A DNA stretch of 64,000 nt from Phocoenobacter uteri. Its GTDB lineage: Bacteria > Pseudomonadota > Gammaproteobacteria > Enterobacterales > Pasteurellaceae. Numbering within the stretch: position 1 is the stretch's first letter; the number at the start of each line of letters is the position of its first letter. The position numbers and the translations under genes were made by a program. The stretch lies in the NCBI RefSeq assembly GCF_900454895.1, contig NZ_UGTA01000001.1, positions 1,116,001 through 1,180,000 of the forward strand. Reading direction: 5' to 3'. The notes beneath the pieces were generated by a model. That model did no database searches. It saw nothing but the letters and a program-made list of their open reading frames with translations, and was not told the origin of the DNA. Positions 52,138-61,689 of this stretch are shown one piece after another.

Positions 52138-52831
52138 TACATTACTAGAAATTCAAATAAAGTCAGTTAGAGAGTTAAATGGTGAAGGCATTACATTCTG
52201 GGGAGGTAAAACTTGTATGGATATTCCAAAGCAAAGAAGTAATGGATACTCAGCAGATTTATATTTTGATGAAGCTAAATTTTTTCAACAACAACTTGAG
52301 CATTGGATAAACAAAAATATAGACAAAAGAGAGGAAACAACAATGACAGCAACGACATTTAAAACAGGTGATAAGGTATATTATCCGGATCACGATTGTA
52401 AAATTCATACACTTGAACGTGATGCGATGGGAAACCGGCTCTCAATTAAGTTAGATAGCGATCAGTGCTTCAATTCTTATGTTCCATTTACTAATAAGGG
52501 CTCTTTAGACGCTTCTGGGATTCAAAAAATATTTTTAGCAACTGAAGAAAATCACAAGCTACTTTCACAATTATATCCAAATATCGAATTTGAAAAACCT
52601 AAGTTAAGGGGAAGTGAATTAGCTAAGAAACTAGCTAAGGATCAATATATTTTAGCTTGGGTATCCCCTGTTTCAGACAAAGAAGCAAGAAACAGAACAA
52701 TCCCTGATGTAATTAAATATAATAATGCTAATAACCGCTTTGAGTCAGAATATGGCTCTAAATGGGAATATGCTGTTCCTGTAAGATTAACTAAAAATGG
52801 AACAGTGGAAATCACAGAAGAGGTTAGATAA
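52127..52831 (+). CDS. Hypothetical phage protein, possibly two fused parts
   Basis: 234 residues. Residues 1-72 look like a small phage ORF (LEIQIKSVRELNGEGITFWGG). Residue 73 is a Met preceded by a strong GAGGAAAC ribosome site at 52343 and begins TATTFKTGDKVYYPDHD. Two products are possible: the full protein and a 162-residue C-terminal part. The C-terminal part contains a KOW/SH3-like start. No known function. Confidence 0.6.
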   Translation: MMSNTLLEIQIKSVRELNGEGITFWGGKTCMDIPKQRSNGYSADLYFDEAKFFQQQLEHWINKNIDKREETTMTATTFKTGDKVYYPDHDCKIHTLERDAMGNRLSIKLDSDQCFNSYVPFTNKGSLDASGIQKIFLATEENHKLLSQLYPNIEFEKPKLRGSELAKKLAKDQYILAWVSPVSDKEARNRTIPDVIKYNNANNRFESEYGSKWEYAVPVRLTKNGTVEITEEVR

Positions 52832-52841
52832 GGAGAGAATT

Positions 52842-53033
52842 ATGAATGTAAATGACACGATGGTCAGCAAACCTAAACTATGTAAAATGACGACGCTCTC
52901 CTACCCGACCATTTGGCGAAGAATAAAAGCAGGGCGATTTCCCAAACCTTACCCTCTTTCCCAAAATCGCGTTGCTTGGAAACTCAGTGAAGTTCAAGCT
53001 TGGATAGAAGAACAAGGCAAAAATGTAATGTAG
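52842..53033 (+). CDS. AlpA-family excisionase/regulator
   Basis: 63 residues with the AlpA winged-helix pattern (LSYPTIWRRIKAGRFPKPYPL, then AWKLSEVQAWIEE). AlpA proteins activate or assist excision by P4-type integrases. AAGGAGAG precedes the ATG. It lies near attR, 0.3 kb from the end, so an Xis role is likely. Confidence 0.88.
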   Translation: MNVNDTMVSKPKLCKMTTLSYPTIWRRIKAGRFPKPYPLSQNRVAWKLSEVQAWIEEQGKNVM

Positions 53034-53048
53034 AAAGGTGCAGATAAA

Positions 53049-53089
53049 TGGGCTAAAATATTAAATGAAATATTTTAGCCCATTTTTTT
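53049..53089 (+). terminator. Strong terminator at the right end of the early operon
   Basis: TGGGCTAAAATATT and its complement form a 14-bp stem, followed by seven T. Confidence 0.93.
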
Positions 53090-53237
53090 ATTTATCAGTT
53101 TACTATGCACTTCAATATAATAAAAACAGATCCTGATCTTTTTACACCAAAAGCAACGGTATAAATGACGGTATAAAAATAACAAATAACAGGTAACAAC
53201 TTGATTTTTATAAACTTTTATATTGATGAGATTATAG

Positions 53238-53343
53238 AGTGGGAATAATATTTTACTATTTCATATCGTTTCAGGACGTTTCAGAAATCACGATAAAGCC
53301 CTTATTAAAGGGCTTTTGTTGTTTCAGGGCGTTTCATATTTCA
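53238..53343. other. attR region with guaA 3' remnant, terminator and phased TTTCA motifs
   Basis: ATAGAGTGGGAATAA at 53233-53247 encodes I-E-W-E-stop, the GuaA C-terminus, in other codons than the guaA gene uses. TTTCA motifs lie at 53259, 53269 and 53279, then 53322 and 53332. A terminator hairpin AAAGCCCTT / AAGGGCTTT sits at 53295-53316. The 43-bp step between blocks equals that in attL. TTTCAGGGCGTTTCAT at 53322-53337 is identical to attL. Confidence 0.8.
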
Positions 53344-53397
53344 ATTTATTGTCAGTATAATGAATTCTATCCCCCCCTTAATTAAGGAATAATAACA

Positions 53398-54115
53398 ATG
53401 GATAACTTGCAAATAAATGATCTTGTGAAAGGTAAAGTTATACAAATTTCAACATATGGCATTTTTATTTTATTGGATAATGGACTCAAAACGCTCTGTC
53501 ATAATACGGATATTTCATATAATAAAGTTAAGGCTAAGGATTTATATCAAGTTGGAGATAAAGTTCAAGCAAAAGTGACCAATATTGATAAAAGTAAAAA
53601 ACCGTATAAGTGTGAGTATCAAAGCATCAAGCCCAAATCCTTATACGCTATTTTTTAACACTCACCAAATAGGCGATGTTATGTTAGGTGAAATCATTGA
53701 GGTATGTAATTATGGTTATCATGTAGAACTTTCGACAGATGTTGTAGGACTGGTACATAAATCGGAAATTACTTATTTTGATAGAAAACCTAAGACTGAA
53801 AATTACTATAAAAAGGGGGATAAAATTAACGTTAAATTACTAAAGTTTAATGAACAAAGAGTAGATTTAAGCATTAAACAAGTTGAACCCAACCCTTATG
53901 ATATTTTTATTGAACAAAATCAAGTCGGTGATGTGTTAAATGGAGTGATTAGTAATTGCGTTAAGTTTGGTTATTTCGTGGAGTTAGTAAAAGGTGTTGA
54001 AGGGCTAGCACACATTAAGAGCAACATGAATACTCAATTTAATCAAGGTGATAGAGTTAGTGTTGAAATATTATCCATCAACAATAAAAAAATAGCGTTA
54101 AAAGTGCTTAAATAA
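53398..54115 (+). pseudogene. Frameshifted three-S1-domain RNA-binding protein gene
   Basis: Two frames joined by one base would encode about 238 residues with three S1 domains. The first frame (53398-53658) has GKVIQISTYGIFILLDNG. The second frame (53585-54115) has GEIIEVCNYGYHVELSTD and NGVISNCVKFGYFVELVKG. The break falls in a six-A tract at 53599-53604; five A would restore the frame through KVTNIDKSKNRISVSIK. It may be a mutation, a sequencing error, or a phase-variable tract. It lies 55 bp from attR. Confidence 0.75.
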
Positions 54116-54963
54116 TCCATATACACAAAGCCTGACATAGTAATGTAAGGAAATTATCTGTTGATATTTCCTCTGTTTTAACGCTTGTTATTATAATTTT
54201 AGAAAAACACAATGAAAGGAGGAAATATGCGACATCTTACATCACGTATAGCGTTTTTGACATTAGTGATATTCAGTTAATATATACTCACCAATAAAAC
54301 ATACAAAAATCAGCGTAAAAAAACAAATGCCCCTGAGAACAAATTTTAGTATTTTTGCAAAATCTTTATAAAAAATGACCGCTTCATAATATGCATTCCC
54401 CAAATTGGAGGTAACATTTTGTTTTTTATAAATAAATGGTAATATCAAAATGAAACGTATTTATTATTTCATTGATAACATCAAAAAAGTAAGTCTTATA
54501 CCCAAGCTTATTTCGTTTCAGTACACCTCAATTTTTCACAATAATATTTTCAGAAAATAACATTATTTCTCATCTCCACCTAACACACCTAAATTAAAAA
54601 AATGTTAGTTATTAACATAGAATAAATAGTGTTCATAATTTTTATCAAAAAACATCCATAGCACCAAATTCACAATCAAAATCAGCACGATAAATAACAA
54701 AAATCATCTTATTTATTCTATAAAAATAGCTAAAAAATTGAATCTAAATACTCGAAAATTGAGTATAATACAACAGTTAAATCTTATTACTTAGATAGGT
54801 AAAAGTATATTGTCATTTACAGAAAATAACATTATTAGTGGGCGTTTTTTATATTTCAAATACGACATTTTTAATAAAATTTAACCATCTTCAAATCTAA
54901 AAATGCAAATTTTGGGCAAAAAACGACCACTCAATTAAAAAAAATGAGACCTTTTTTCAAAAG
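54116..54963. other. AT-rich non-coding stretch upstream of the porin
   Basis: I see no gene over 60 codons with a ribosome site here. A short frame at 54227-54280 (MRHLTSRIAFLTLVIFS) has a perfect AAAGGAGG site and looks like a truncated signal peptide or a remnant. The region is rich in AT tracts, which may bind nucleoid proteins. Confidence 0.6.
54227..54280 (+). CDS. 17-residue ORF with consensus ribosome site
   Basis: ATG at 54227 is preceded by AAAGGAGG and ends at TAA 54278. The peptide starts MRHLTSRIAF and is hydrophobic at the end. It may be a leader peptide or the 5' scrap of a decayed exported-protein gene. Low confidence. Confidence 0.25.
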   Translation: MRHLTSRIAFLTLVIFS

Positions 54964-55006
54964 TGTGAGCTAGATCATTTGACATTGTTATTATTTTTTG
55001 TATCAT
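54964..55006 (+). promoter_or_regulatory. Porin promoter with CRP-like site
   Basis: TTGACA at 54979 and TATCAT at 55001 with 16-bp spacing form a good sigma-70 promoter. TGTGA-N6-TCATT at 54964-54979 matches 8 of 10 CRP consensus bases and is centred about 41 bp before the predicted start, the class II position. Confidence 0.6.
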
Positions 55007-55120
55007 TTGCATGTTCAATATTCTTAGGTATGAGAATTATTGATGACAACTAGTTGTTTTATACCTTATAAAATAGCTTTTTAATTCAATTAAATTATTT
55101 AAAAATTTAAGGTGATTATT

Positions 55121-56158
55121 ATGAAAAAAACTCTTATCGCGTTAACAGTTGCTGCATTAGCTTCAACTTCAGCTTCAGCTGTAACTGTATATAACCAAGA
55201 TGGAATGAATGTTAACGTTTTTGGTGAAATCAAATACACATTAGGTCAAGACAAAATAACCGTTAAAGAAGACGGTGTTAAACAGCCTGAATCAACTGAA
55301 AGCCACACTAAGTTGAAAAACGCTGGAACTAAATTAGGTGTTCACGCTGACTACGATCTAGGTAATGGTGCATATGCATTTGGTGAATACAAACTTCAAA
55401 TGAAATCAGGTGATGCAAAATTAGATAAAGCATTCATCGGATTTGGTCAAAAAGAAGTAGGTCAATTAAGCTTTGGTCAACAAGTAACTATGGCTGATGA
55501 CATCGGTGAAGCTACTTTTGATAATATCTACGGTGTAGGTGTAAGCGTGCTTCCTACTGGCGGTGATCGTACAGTTGCTTACCGTTATAAAGCTGTTGAT
55601 GGCTGGACATTCGGTGCAGACTATGTGTTTGGTGAAAATGGTGAAAAGAAAGTAAAATATGAAGCTTTAGGTTTTGAAAAAGAAGTGCCTCTAAAAAATG
55701 CATTCCAAGTTGGTGCTCACTACTCAAAAGATGCATTAACTTTTGAAGCAGGTTTAGGTCGCGTAAACCACAAATCTGTGGATTCTAAAGACGATTATGT
55801 TGATGCTATTGAAGCTGCATTTGGCTACACAATTGACAACGTACGCTTAGGTTTAGATTTAGGCTATGGTATTATGAAATATGGTAATGATAAAGATAAA
55901 TTATTCCACACAGCTATGGGAGCAAAAGTTGCTGTAACTGATAGTGTAGATCTTTTCGGTACTTATGCATATACCAAAATTAAATTTGCTGACAAAGATG
56001 AAAAAGCAGAAAAAATTCATGGTTTAAACGTTGGTGTTGATTATAAATTAGCGAAAAATGTAAGTTTATTTGCTGAAGCTCAATATCAAAAAGGTAAACA
56101 AGACAAACACAAAACAACTCAAAAAGCTGTTGGTGTTGGTATGAAAATTGTATGGTAA
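55121..56158 (+). CDS. Outer-membrane porin, OmpP2/OmpC-like
   Basis: 345 residues: a signal peptide (KKTLIALTVAALASTSASA), then a 16-strand general porin (VTVYNQDGMNVNVFGEIKYTLG; GFGQKEVGQLSFGQQ). The protein ends VGMKIVW with Trp instead of the usual C-terminal Phe; Trp still serves BAM recognition in some porins. Loops are Lys/Asp-rich. Start at 55121 has AAGGTGA upstream; three extra codons upstream are unlikely. It forms a trimeric diffusion pore and is a probable surface antigen. Confidence 0.93.
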   Translation: MKKTLIALTVAALASTSASAVTVYNQDGMNVNVFGEIKYTLGQDKITVKEDGVKQPESTESHTKLKNAGTKLGVHADYDLGNGAYAFGEYKLQMKSGDAKLDKAFIGFGQKEVGQLSFGQQVTMADDIGEATFDNIYGVGVSVLPTGGDRTVAYRYKAVDGWTFGADYVFGENGEKKVKYEALGFEKEVPLKNAFQVGAHYSKDALTFEAGLGRVNHKSVDSKDDYVDAIEAAFGYTIDNVRLGLDLGYGIMKYGNDKDKLFHTAMGAKVAVTDSVDLFGTYAYTKIKFADKDEKAEKIHGLNVGVDYKLAKNVSLFAEAQYQKGKQDKHKTTQKAVGVGMKIVW

Positions 56159-56196
56159 TCTAATTACTTAACAATTTTATAATCACAGTTGCAAAG

Positions 56197-56227
56197 AACC
56201 CATAAGTTACGGCTTATGGGTTTTTTG
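56197..56227 (+). terminator. Porin terminator
   Basis: AACCCATAAG / CTTATGGGTT stem with a TTACGG loop, then TTTTG. Confidence 0.95.
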
Positions 56228-57040
56228 TTATAATAGATAAATCCATTTCATTATATAAAATCATCGTTAATAAATTTTCTAATATAGAAGAATACCAAGA
56301 TCACATTAAAAAATTCTTAAATAACGGAATATTGAAGATAAAATCAGTACTGAAAGCCACTCTTATATAAAACGTGGAACTGTTAATAAAATACTATAAC
56401 AATCACAACTTATTAAAATGTTTCTAGAACCTATTGTTGGAATAATAGCTCAAATAACTTTCATTTTTTGCACCAATTTTATCCCATTATGACACCTTAA
56501 TTTTTTGCTTAAAATAAGCAAAGCTTCTTTCAATTTTATTTAAAAAGTTATGCATATTTAATTGATAAATATAAGAAGTAAGGAAGGCTTGTATTTAAAC
56601 GCCTAAAAGTGCTATCAAGCCTATAAGAATAATGAGACTTACTAGTTTAGGATTTTATTTTACTCTTTTAATAACAGGACTGGTCGTTACAATGATTACA
56701 TTGATACGTTGTTTATCTCTAAACGTTCCTATTTTCTTAATATTATAGCTATTATATTTTTCATATTTTTAACTTCATTCAAAAAGTCAATTAAAGCTTT
56801 ATTGCATAGATTGCAAATAGCTTTCTAATATCACATCAAAAATTTAAAATAAGTTACACCTATAATAAACACAATATGTATAGGTTTACTTTCATAGACA
56901 TTATTAGGATAACTTACTCTATTTTAGTATTATTGTGCTTTAAAATTTCATTCACAACGAGACAAATTCATACAAGATATCATGAAAATAATCATTGGCA
57001 TAAGTTTCAATATCTTAGATTATTTTAATAAATCAACTAA
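56228..57040. other. AT-rich stretch without recognisable gene
   Basis: About 810 bp with stops in all frames. A short open stretch at 56286-56370 reads IEEYQDHIKKFLNNG and may be decayed coding DNA, but I cannot assign it. No tRNA or clear promoter is visible. Confidence 0.55.
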
Positions 57041-58051
57041 CTAACAAAATTCCAACCACTGCTGTTGTAATCGACTTAATTGCTGTGTGGCGGTTTTCCA
57101 ACGAGTACTAGATTGTAACTCACGCCACGTAATGGTTTTACGCTTCATCAATGAAAAATGACGCTCTTTTTGTTGTTGGGTTGGAACATATTGTAAATTA
57201 TCTAAAACCTGTATCACGCCTTGTGGTTCGTTGCAAAGTAGTAATAAATCACAGCCCGCCTTTAAGGCTTTTTGGCTACGCTCGACATAATCTCCCATAA
57301 AGCTCGCGCCTTTCATTCCAAGATCATCAGAGAAAATCACGCCATTAAAATTGAGCTGTTTGCGTAAAATGTCTTTTAACCAATAGTGCGAGCCACTCGC
57401 AGGTTGGGAATCGCATTGAGTATAAATCACGTGTGCCGGCATAATCGCTGAGAGTTTATTTTTTTGAATTAAGTTTGTAAATGGTACGATATCTTGTTCA
57501 AAAATAGTGGTTTTCGGGCGTTCATCAAAAGGCGTTTCTAAATGTGAATCGGCAATGACTCGCCCGTGTCCCGGAAAATGTTTACCTGTGGTTGCCATTC
57601 CAACTTCCAACATTCCATCGATAAATTGTTCGGCAATAGGTAACATTTCTCTCACCTGTGAGCCAAAAGAACGATCGCCAATCGCTTTACATTGATGACC
57701 TAAATCTAACACAGGGGCAAAACTGAGATCGATATCCATTGCAAACATTTCCGCCGCCATCACCCAACCGCTTTCTTTGGCAAGTTGTGGTTGATTTAAA
57801 GCTAAGAAAGATTGCATTGCGGGAAGTGTGGTAAAGCCGTCTCGAAAACGTTGCACCCGTCCGCCTTCTTGATCGACAGTTATCAATAATGGCTTTTTGA
57901 TTTCTTTGCGGATAGATTGGATTAAGGCTTGCAACTGTGCTTTGTCGTGAAAATTACGGCTAAACAGAATCAGCCCTGAAACCAAAGGATGTTCCAAAAT
58001 TTCTTTTTCTTCTTGGGTCAGCGTATAGCCTGCGATATCGATGAGTAACAT
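57041..58051 (-). CDS. nagZ: Beta-N-acetylhexosaminidase NagZ
   Basis: Family 3 glycoside hydrolase of peptidoglycan recycling. It removes GlcNAc from GlcNAc-anhydroMurNAc peptides in the cytoplasm, and its product links to AmpC induction. The conserved KHFPGHG loop carries the catalytic His of the His-Asp dyad, and SDDLGM has the nucleophile Asp. TVDQEGGRVQRF is also diagnostic. 336 residues, normal length. It is next to adk with an uptake-signal repeat between. Confidence 0.96.
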   Translation of the reverse strand: MLLIDIAGYTLTQEEKEILEHPLVSGLILFSRNFHDKAQLQALIQSIRKEIKKPLLITVDQEGGRVQRFRDGFTTLPAMQSFLALNQPQLAKESGWVMAAEMFAMDIDLSFAPVLDLGHQCKAIGDRSFGSQVREMLPIAEQFIDGMLEVGMATTGKHFPGHGRVIADSHLETPFDERPKTTIFEQDIVPFTNLIQKNKLSAIMPAHVIYTQCDSQPASGSHYWLKDILRKQLNFNGVIFSDDLGMKGASFMGDYVERSQKALKAGCDLLLLCNEPQGVIQVLDNLQYVPTQQQKERHFSLMKRKTITWRELQSSTRWKTATQQLSRLQQQWLEFC

Positions 58052-58087
58052 AGTTTTCTCTATAATTAGTATTTATCTGATACAATA

Positions 58088-58141
58088 AAGCGGTCATTTT
58101 TTCAGAAAAATTTGCAAATTCTTCATAAAATTTAACCGCTT
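58088..58141. terminator. Inverted uptake-signal pair after adk
   Basis: AAGCGGT at 58088-58094 and ACCGCTT at 58135-58141 with AT-rich flanks form a long hairpin. It probably terminates adk. Confidence 0.6.
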
Positions 58142-58172
58142 ATCTTTTTGTATTTTAAAGTAAAATTTCAGC

Positions 58173-58817
58173 TTAACCTAAAATTTTATCTAATTCCGCA
58201 CTCACTTCTTCTACTTTTTTCGTACCATCTAGTTTGAAATATTGAGTATTACCAGCTTGTGCTTCTTTACCATAGTATTCCACTAATGGTTTAGTTTGTT
58301 TGTGGTAAATCGCTAAACGATCTAATACGGTTTCAGGTTTATCATCTTGACGAATAATTAAATCTTCGCCTGTTACGTCATCTTTGCCTTCCACTTTTGG
58401 TGGATTGTAAACGACGTGATAAGTACGTCCTGATGGTTGGTGTACACGACGACCGCTCATACGCTCAACGATTACTTCATCAGCAACATCAAATTCTAAA
58501 ACAAAATCAATCGCAACACCTGACTCTTTTAATGCGTCCGCTTGTGGGATTGTGCGTGGGAAACCGTCTAATAGGAAACCTTTTTCACAATCTGGTTGTG
58601 CGATACGATCACGCACTAATGCAACGGTTAATTCATCTGGTACTAATTTACCTTCGTCCATTAACGCTTTTGCTTGTTTACCTAATTCAGTGCCTGCTTT
58701 GATTGCTGCACGGAACATATCCCCTGTTGAGATTTGTGGGATACCAAATTTATTCATAATAAATTGAGCTTGTGTTCCTTTTCCTGCACCCGGTGCACCT
58801 AATAAAATAATTTTCAT
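58173..58817 (-). CDS. adk: Adenylate kinase
   Basis: Interconverts ATP + AMP with 2 ADP. P-loop GAPGAGKGTQ at residues 7-16, the AMP-binding region STGDMFRAA and GFPRT, and the long LID with YHVVYNPPK-type sequence are present. 214 residues as in E. coli. The LID lacks the four zinc cysteines, as expected for Gram-negative enzymes. Confidence 0.98.
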   Translation of the reverse strand: MKIILLGAPGAGKGTQAQFIMNKFGIPQISTGDMFRAAIKAGTELGKQAKALMDEGKLVPDELTVALVRDRIAQPDCEKGFLLDGFPRTIPQADALKESGVAIDFVLEFDVADEVIVERMSGRRVHQPSGRTYHVVYNPPKVEGKDDVTGEDLIIRQDDKPETVLDRLAIYHKQTKPLVEYYGKEAQAGNTQYFKLDGTKKVEEVSAELDKILG

Positions 58818-58884
58818 AAAATCCTCTTTGTTAATAAAAATAATGAATTCTTAATATGGCGTTAATTTTAACATTAAATCGCCA

Positions 58885-59652
58885 TTAAATCTGCTTTAAA
58901 AGTTTATCAATCACACGACTTACTGCAAAAAAACCAAAAGTGGCAGTCACCACCGTTGTTGCCCCAAAACCATTAGCACAATTCATCGTTGCTGACACTT
59001 CACACCCCTCGCCCATTTTTGGAAAAATCAACGGCTGAGTTGAAAACACGCAATCCACACCAAATTTGCGTTTTGGATTCGTGCTGAAATTGTACTCTTT
59101 ACGCAAAATATTCCGCACTTTTGACGCAAGGGGATCTTGGATCGTCTTGCTTAAATCGGTAATTTGAATTTGGGTTGGATCCGTTTGACCACCCGCTCCA
59201 CCTGTCGTGATCAGCTTAATTTTATTGCGTTTGCAATAAGCAATCAATGCGGCTTTGGTTTGCACACTATCAATCGCGTCAATCACATAATCATAACCAC
59301 GCATTAAATAGTCGCTCAAATTATCTTTAGTTAGAAAATCATCGATAATTTGCACTTCGCATTCAGGGTTAATCAGCTTGATACGTTCCTGCATTGCTTC
59401 AGTTTTTAGGTTGCCTATTTGCCCAGAAAGGGCGTGAATTTGGCGATTGATATTGGTGACGCAAATATCGTCCATATCAATCAAGGTAATCTTGCCAATC
59501 CCTGAACGAGCCAATGCTTCCACCGCCCATGAACCCACGCCACCAATACCAATCACACAAATATGCGATTGACGTAATTTTTCTAATCCCTGTGGCGTAT
59601 AAAGACGACCAATACCGCCAAAGCGTTGCTCGTAGTTGTCTATTCTTGTCAT
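58885..59652 (-). CDS. tcdA: tRNA threonylcarbamoyladenosine dehydratase TcdA
   Basis: E1-like enzyme that cyclises t6A to ct6A in tRNAs reading ANN codons, with CsdA/CsdE help. 255 residues: ATP-binding GIGGVGSWAVEALARSGIG, then LIDMDDICVTNINRQ and the conserved DCVFSTQP. The ATG at 59652 (MTRIDNYEQRF) matches the family start; the frame runs open to 59706 only through the REP element. Confidence 0.93.
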   Translation of the reverse strand: MTRIDNYEQRFGGIGRLYTPQGLEKLRQSHICVIGIGGVGSWAVEALARSGIGKITLIDMDDICVTNINRQIHALSGQIGNLKTEAMQERIKLINPECEVQIIDDFLTKDNLSDYLMRGYDYVIDAIDSVQTKAALIAYCKRNKIKLITTGGAGGQTDPTQIQITDLSKTIQDPLASKVRNILRKEYNFSTNPKRKFGVDCVFSTQPLIFPKMGEGCEVSATMNCANGFGATTVVTATFGFFAVSRVIDKLLKQI

Positions 59653-59674
59653 AATTATTAAATTTATATTTGTT

Positions 59675-59746
59675 GTAGGAACAAGACATGCCTTGTTCTT
59701 TTTCATTATTTAATATGTTATTTCGACAGGGCGAGCCCTGTCGCTA
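59675..59746. repeat. REP-like inverted pair, copy 2 (uup-tcdA)
   Basis: GTAGGAACAAG-ACATGC-CTTGTTC at 59675-59698 and CGACAGGGCGAGCCCTGTCG-CTAC at 59724-59747. Unit design, GTAG foot and spacing match copy 1 at guaB/guaA. Confidence 0.8.
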
Positions 59747-59754
59747 CGAATTAT

Positions 59755-61689
59755 TTAAATAACCCCATTCTTAATATTTTCCAAAGTTTCCCAACGCTCA
59801 AACGCTTGTTCTAGCTCTTGTTCTTTGTCAGCTAATTTTTGTAATTGTGCTTTGGTATAGCTTGCTTCTCGTGCAAAAAATTCTGCTGAGTTTACTTCTT
59901 GTTGTAAAGTTTCAATCTCGGTTTCAAGCTGTTCCATTTTTTGTGGTAGGCTTTCTAGTTCTAAATTTTCTTTGTAAGAAAGTTTTACTTTTTTTGCATT
60001 TTTTGATGGAGAAACGACCGCTTGTTTTGGTTCTTCTTTTTTAAGCGGTGCTTTTTGTGCCACTTTTTGCGATTTTTCACGGGTTGCAAACACATTATCT
60101 TGTTGCTGTTTTGCATCAAAATAACCGCCTACATATTTATTGACCACGCCATCGCCTTCAAAGAAATAACACTCCGTTGCGGTGTTATCAATAAATTGAC
60201 GATCGTGGCTCACGATAATGAGTGTGCCTTGATAATTCGTCAGCATTTCTTCTAACAACTCTAAGGTTTCTACATCAAGGTCATTGGTTGGTTCATCGAG
60301 AATTAACAAATTATTCGGTTTTAATAATAATTTAGCTAATAATAGACGGTTTTTCTCGCCCCCAGATAAGGCTTTAACAGGCGTTCTCGCACGTTGTGGT
60401 GGGAATAAGAAATCTTGTAAATAGCCTAAAACGTGACGTTTTACCCCATTAACTTCAACATCTTGCTTGCCCTCTGCCACATTATCCATTACGGTTTTTT
60501 CTAGGTCTAGTTCCGCACGATGTTGGTCAAAATAAGCCACTTCTAATTTTGTTCCACAATGCACTGTGCCTGATGTTGGCTGTAATTGTTCAAGCAATAA
60601 TTTGATAAAAGTGGTTTTACCACAACCGTTTGTCCCCACCAACGCAATTTTATCGCCACGTTGAATCACGGTGCTGAAATCTTTTAATAACACTTTATTT
60701 TCAATGCTGTAATTTACATTTTCCATTTCAAAGACGATCTTGCCTGAACGCACTCGGTTATCCACAGTGACTTTAACATTACCTTGCACTTCACGGCGTT
60801 GCTGTCTTTCTTGGCGTAATGCTTTTAAGGCACGAACACGCCCTTCATTACGAGTACGTCTTGCTTTGATCCCTTGACGAATCCACACTTCTTCCTGAGC
60901 AAGTTTTTTATCAAACAGTTCATTTTGCAATGCCTCAACACGCAGATCTTCTTCTTTGGTGTTAAGATAAGTGTCGTAATCCCCCGAATAAGAGATCAAT
61001 TTTCCACGATCTAAATCCACAATACGTGTCGCCATTTTGCGAATAAAACTACGGTCGTGGGAAATAAAAATAATACTGCCTTTAAACTCTAATAATAGGT
61101 TTTCTAACCACGCAATCGCGTCAATATCCAAATGGTTGGTCGGTTCATCTAATAATAAAATATCAGGATCAGACACCAACGCACGTGCCAACGCAGCACG
61201 ACGCACCCAGCCCCCAGAAAGTTCGCATAAACGCATATCAGGGTTTAGCTCTAAGATTTTTAAAGTATCTTGAATTTTATTTTCAAATCGCCAGCCGTCG
61301 CCGTGCTCTAATTTTGCTTGAACTTGCGATAATTCATTCATTAACTGATCGGAATAATCCGTCTGCATTTGAGTCAAAATATGATGATATTCTTTTAATA
61401 AATCCGCCAAATGTGCCACACCTTCTGCGACATAATCAAACACTGTATCTTGAATATGGCGAGGTGGATCTTGTTCAAGCCTTGCAATCACAATATCTTT
61501 TTCAACAATTAACGAGCCGTCATCCAGTTTAACTTCGCCCGCAAGCACCTTCATCAAGGTCGATTTACCTGCTCCGTTTCGCCCCACTAAACAGACTCGT
61601 TCATTGGGTTCAATATGTAATTCGCTGTGATCTAATAAAGGTTGATTACCAAAACCTAAAAAAGCGTTAGAAAGATTTAATAAAGCCAC
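59755..61689 (-). CDS. uup: ABC-F ATPase Uup
   Basis: Soluble tandem ABC ATPase of the ABC-F family, associated with ribosomes and genome stability. Two Walker A motifs (GRNGAGKSTLM near residue 36 and GTNGCGKTTF near 350), two LSGG signatures (CELSGGWVRR, ALSGGEKNR) and the linker rich in Arg-Gln are visible. A C-terminal coiled-coil DNA-binding domain (about 560-640) distinguishes Uup from EttA. 644 residues. Confidence 0.95.
   Translation of the reverse strand: MALLNLSNAFLGFGNQPLLDHSELHIEPNERVCLVGRNGAGKSTLMKVLAGEVKLDDGSLIVEKDIVIARLEQDPPRHIQDTVFDYVAEGVAHLADLLKEYHHILTQMQTDYSDQLMNELSQVQAKLEHGDGWRFENKIQDTLKILELNPDMRLCELSGGWVRRAALARALVSDPDILLLDEPTNHLDIDAIAWLENLLLEFKGSIIFISHDRSFIRKMATRIVDLDRGKLISYSGDYDTYLNTKEEDLRVEALQNELFDKKLAQEEVWIRQGIKARRTRNEGRVRALKALRQERQQRREVQGNVKVTVDNRVRSGKIVFEMENVNYSIENKVLLKDFSTVIQRGDKIALVGTNGCGKTTFIKLLLEQLQPTSGTVHCGTKLEVAYFDQHRAELDLEKTVMDNVAEGKQDVEVNGVKRHVLGYLQDFLFPPQRARTPVKALSGGEKNRLLLAKLLLKPNNLLILDEPTNDLDVETLELLEEMLTNYQGTLIIVSHDRQFIDNTATECYFFEGDGVVNKYVGGYFDAKQQQDNVFATREKSQKVAQKAPLKKEEPKQAVVSPSKNAKKVKLSYKENLELESLPQKMEQLETEIETLQQEVNSAEFFAREASYTKAQLQKLADKEQELEQAFERWETLENIKNGVI

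Noticed and set aside
53585..54115. Independent two-S1-domain gene
   Set aside because: Its TTG start has no ribosome site, and its N-terminus continues the S1 domain of the preceding frame, so a frameshift explains it better.
54263..54448. 61-codon minus-strand ORF with hydrophobic segments
   Set aside because: It would need a TTG start without a ribosome site, in AT-rich DNA where chance hydrophobic frames are common.
56286..56420. Possible decayed transposase fragment
   Set aside because: Only short disjoint stretches are open and no transposase motif or terminal inverted repeat is visible.
59653..59706. 18-residue N-terminal extension of TcdA
   Set aside because: It is encoded by the REP unit and precedes the family-typical MTRIDNYEQRF start.
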